Assembly: GCA_948956705.1 (NCBI GenBank)
Contig: CARCZS010000039.1
Coordinates: 1 to 16,470 of the forward strand
DNA from: an uncultured Phocaeicola sp.
GTDB lineage: Bacteria > Bacteroidota > Bacteroidia > Bacteroidales > Bacteroidaceae
Reading direction: 5' to 3'
Length of the DNA stretch: 16,470 nucleotides
Shown here in pieces: positions 15,667 through 16,470 of this stretch. A program made the translations under genes and the position numbers. The first letter of the stretch is position 1. Each line of letters starts with the position of its first letter. The notes beneath the pieces are model-generated. The model ran no database searches, was not told where the DNA came from, and was given only the letters and a program-made list of their open reading frames with translations.

Positions 15667-16278
15667 CTAGTGGCATTTCATAAAAAAATAGAGAAAGAGT
15701 GGAAAATAATCTTTTAAGTTAGTCTGAAGCATCTTTAATGCCTTGTTTATATGGAAATCTACTCCTTTGGGGGTGATATTCATGAGAACTGCAATTTCCT
15801 TATAGGATTTGTTTTCGTATCGGCTCAACATGAAGATAGTACGGGTTTTTTCGGGCATGTCGGTGAGGGTTTGTTGGACGAGTTCTTGAATTTCGGAAAT
15901 AAAAAGCTCATAAGGTTCGCATGCTTGTAAAGTGGCGATCCGGGTATTCAGTTCCCATTCATAGTAATCTTTTATTTTATCCGAGTATTCTTCATGAATT
16001 TGCTGATGACGCAGATAATTCAGGCATTTGTTTTTTATAATTGTTAAGATATAGGCTGGAATATTGGAATCTTCGCTTAAGGATTGCCTGTTTTCCCAAT
16101 AATACATCATCGCCTCAATAGTAATATCTTCTGCTGTGGTTAAATCTCTGACATAAGTATTGGCGAAGCGTACAAAACGTCTTTGAAACTCCTTGTAGAG
16201 TTGGTTAAAAGAGGTAATGTCTTCTTTATAGTGCTTTATCTGGATGGGGTCGGTCATCTTATGCGTTGTTTGATTCAT
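15667..16278 (-). CDS. ECF-type RNA polymerase sigma factor (PUL regulator)
   Basis: Directs RNA polymerase to the PUL promoter when released by the anti-sigma factor. The 203-residue protein has sigma region 2 (about 24-92, FNQLYKEFQRRFVRFANTYV to the DNA-melting part CLNYLRHQQ) and sigma region 4 (about 133-187). Region 4 includes LTDMPEKTRTIFMLSRYE and a helix-turn-helix SYKEIAVLMNITPKGVDFHI. There is no separate sigma-3, as expected for ECF factors. The tail YFPLFLYFFMKCH is unusually hydrophobic. ATG 16278 lies only about 5 nt after the predicted transcription start; the next ATG at 16257 (MTDPIQIK) would leave a leader of about 25 nt and is a real alternative. Neither has a clear Shine-Dalgarno sequence. 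Confidence 0.93.
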   Translation of the reverse strand: MNQTTHKMTDPIQIKHYKEDITSFNQLYKEFQRRFVRFANTYVRDLTTAEDITIEAMMYYWENRQSLSEDSNIPAYILTIIKNKCLNYLRHQQIHEEYSDKIKDYYEWELNTRIATLQACEPYELFISEIQELVQQTLTDMPEKTRTIFMLSRYENKSYKEIAVLMNITPKGVDFHINKALKMLQTNLKDYFPLFLYFFMKCH

Positions 16279-16279
16279 G

Positions 16280-16312
16280 ATTAGTACAAAAATACATTTT
16301 TTTTATTAGTAC
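16280..16312. repeat. Direct repeat ATTAGTAC x2 around the sigma-factor -7 box
   Basis: ATTAGTAC occurs at 16280-16287 and again at 16305-16312, 25 bp apart. One copy covers the expected transcription start, the other lies in the spacer between -33 and -7. The second copy contains the 8-bp palindrome TAGTACTA (16307-16314). The arrangement looks like a pair of operator sites; no regulator is known from this window. Confidence 0.4.
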
Positions 16313-16318
16313 TACAAT
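16287..16318 (-). promoter_or_regulatory. Bacteroidetes-type promoter of the ECF sigma gene
   Basis: On the minus strand the -7 box is TATTTTTG (16294-16287), matching TAnnTTTG. Twenty nt upstream is ATTG (16318-16315), 3 of 4 matches to the -33 TTTG. The start of transcription is expected near 16283. Housekeeping-type expression would keep sigma and anti-sigma factors present before the glycan arrives. Confidence 0.7.
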
Positions 16319-16378
16319 TTTTCGAATGTGAAACGTATGAATCACCTGTAAAAATATGGAGAGTGTAGGGGGATATGC

Positions 16379-16470
16379 TTATTTTGTATCAGAAGGTACG
16401 CTTTCCGCTGACCCGAAGTGGCTCAGTTGTAATTCTTGGGGGATTACCCTTTGCAACTTCCCCTTTATGC
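16379..16470 (-). other. Short open frame entering from the right edge
   Basis: A minus-strand frame is open from the right edge to a TAA at 16379-16381 and reads IKGKLQRVIPQELQLSHFG followed by SAESVPSDTK. It has no visible start in the window, so it could be the end of an upstream gene or not coding at all. The plus-strand frame is also open (GTLSADPKWLSCNSWGITLC onward to the edge). Both strings look familiar from small hypothetical proteins scattered in Bacteroides genomes, which would suggest a dispersed intergenic repeat rather than a gene; this is recollection only. An imperfect hairpin (CTGACCC / GGCTCAG) lies in the middle. Confidence 0.25.

Noticed and set aside
16442..16451. A plus-strand promoter box TACCCTTTG near the right edge
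   Set aside because: It has one base too many between TA and TTTG and no -33 partner, so it does not fit TAnnTTTG.
1..16470. CRISPR array, tRNA, rRNA, insertion sequence or phage genes
   Set aside because: No regularly spaced repeats, no transposase or integrase frames and no structural RNA genes were seen on either strand.

Overview
The window is a segment of a Bacteroides/Phocaeicola-type chromosome carrying one complete polysaccharide utilization locus (PUL). The evidence is an adjacent SusC/SusD pair, an STN-bearing SusC, a FecI/FecR-like sigma/anti-sigma pair, periplasmic glycoside hydrolases with a sulfatase, and promoters of the Bacteroidetes type (-7 TAnnTTTG). All nine real protein genes lie on the minus strand, so the locus reads from right to left.

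Layout in transcription order. 16470-16279: upstream region with a well-formed sigma-factor promoter and two copies of ATTAGTAC around its -7 box; a short open frame runs in from the right edge. 16278-15667: ECF sigma factor. 15612-14677: FecR-type anti-sigma factor with one membrane segment. 14676-14525: regulatory gap with a plus-strand promoter box and a plus-strand intrinsic terminator, which together predict a short RNA antisense to the susC leader. 14524-11171: SusC-type TonB-dependent transporter with STN signalling domain. 11157-9616: SusD-type lipoprotein. 9615-9518: gap with an 11-bp inverted repeat. 9517-7070: glycoside hydrolase family 2 (GH2), overlapping by 4 nt with a GH20 enzyme (7073-4992). 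4929-2251: a second, larger GH2. 2163-538: S1-family sulfatase. 537-259: gap with a 19-bp stem, a C-rich/G-poor stretch and a G9 tract. 258-1: start of a separate surface-type lipoprotein gene with its own promoter, cut by the left edge.

How the parts work together (inference from known families): the SusC/SusD complex imports an oligosaccharide. The STN domain of SusC reports transport to the anti-sigma factor across the periplasm, which frees the ECF sigma factor to transcribe the operon. All four enzymes have ordinary export signals without a lipobox, so they probably act in the periplasm as exo-enzymes. A sulfatase with two GH2 enzymes and a hexosaminidase fits a sulfated, galactose- and N-acetylhexosamine-containing host glycan such as mucin O-glycan, but the exact substrate cannot be read from sequence. 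No surface endo-enzyme and no SusE/F-like binding protein lies in the window.

The most interesting feature is the predicted antisense RNA opposite the susC leader. It has a perfect -7 box overlapping the susC start codon, and a terminator stem that is fully paired only in the plus-strand RNA.
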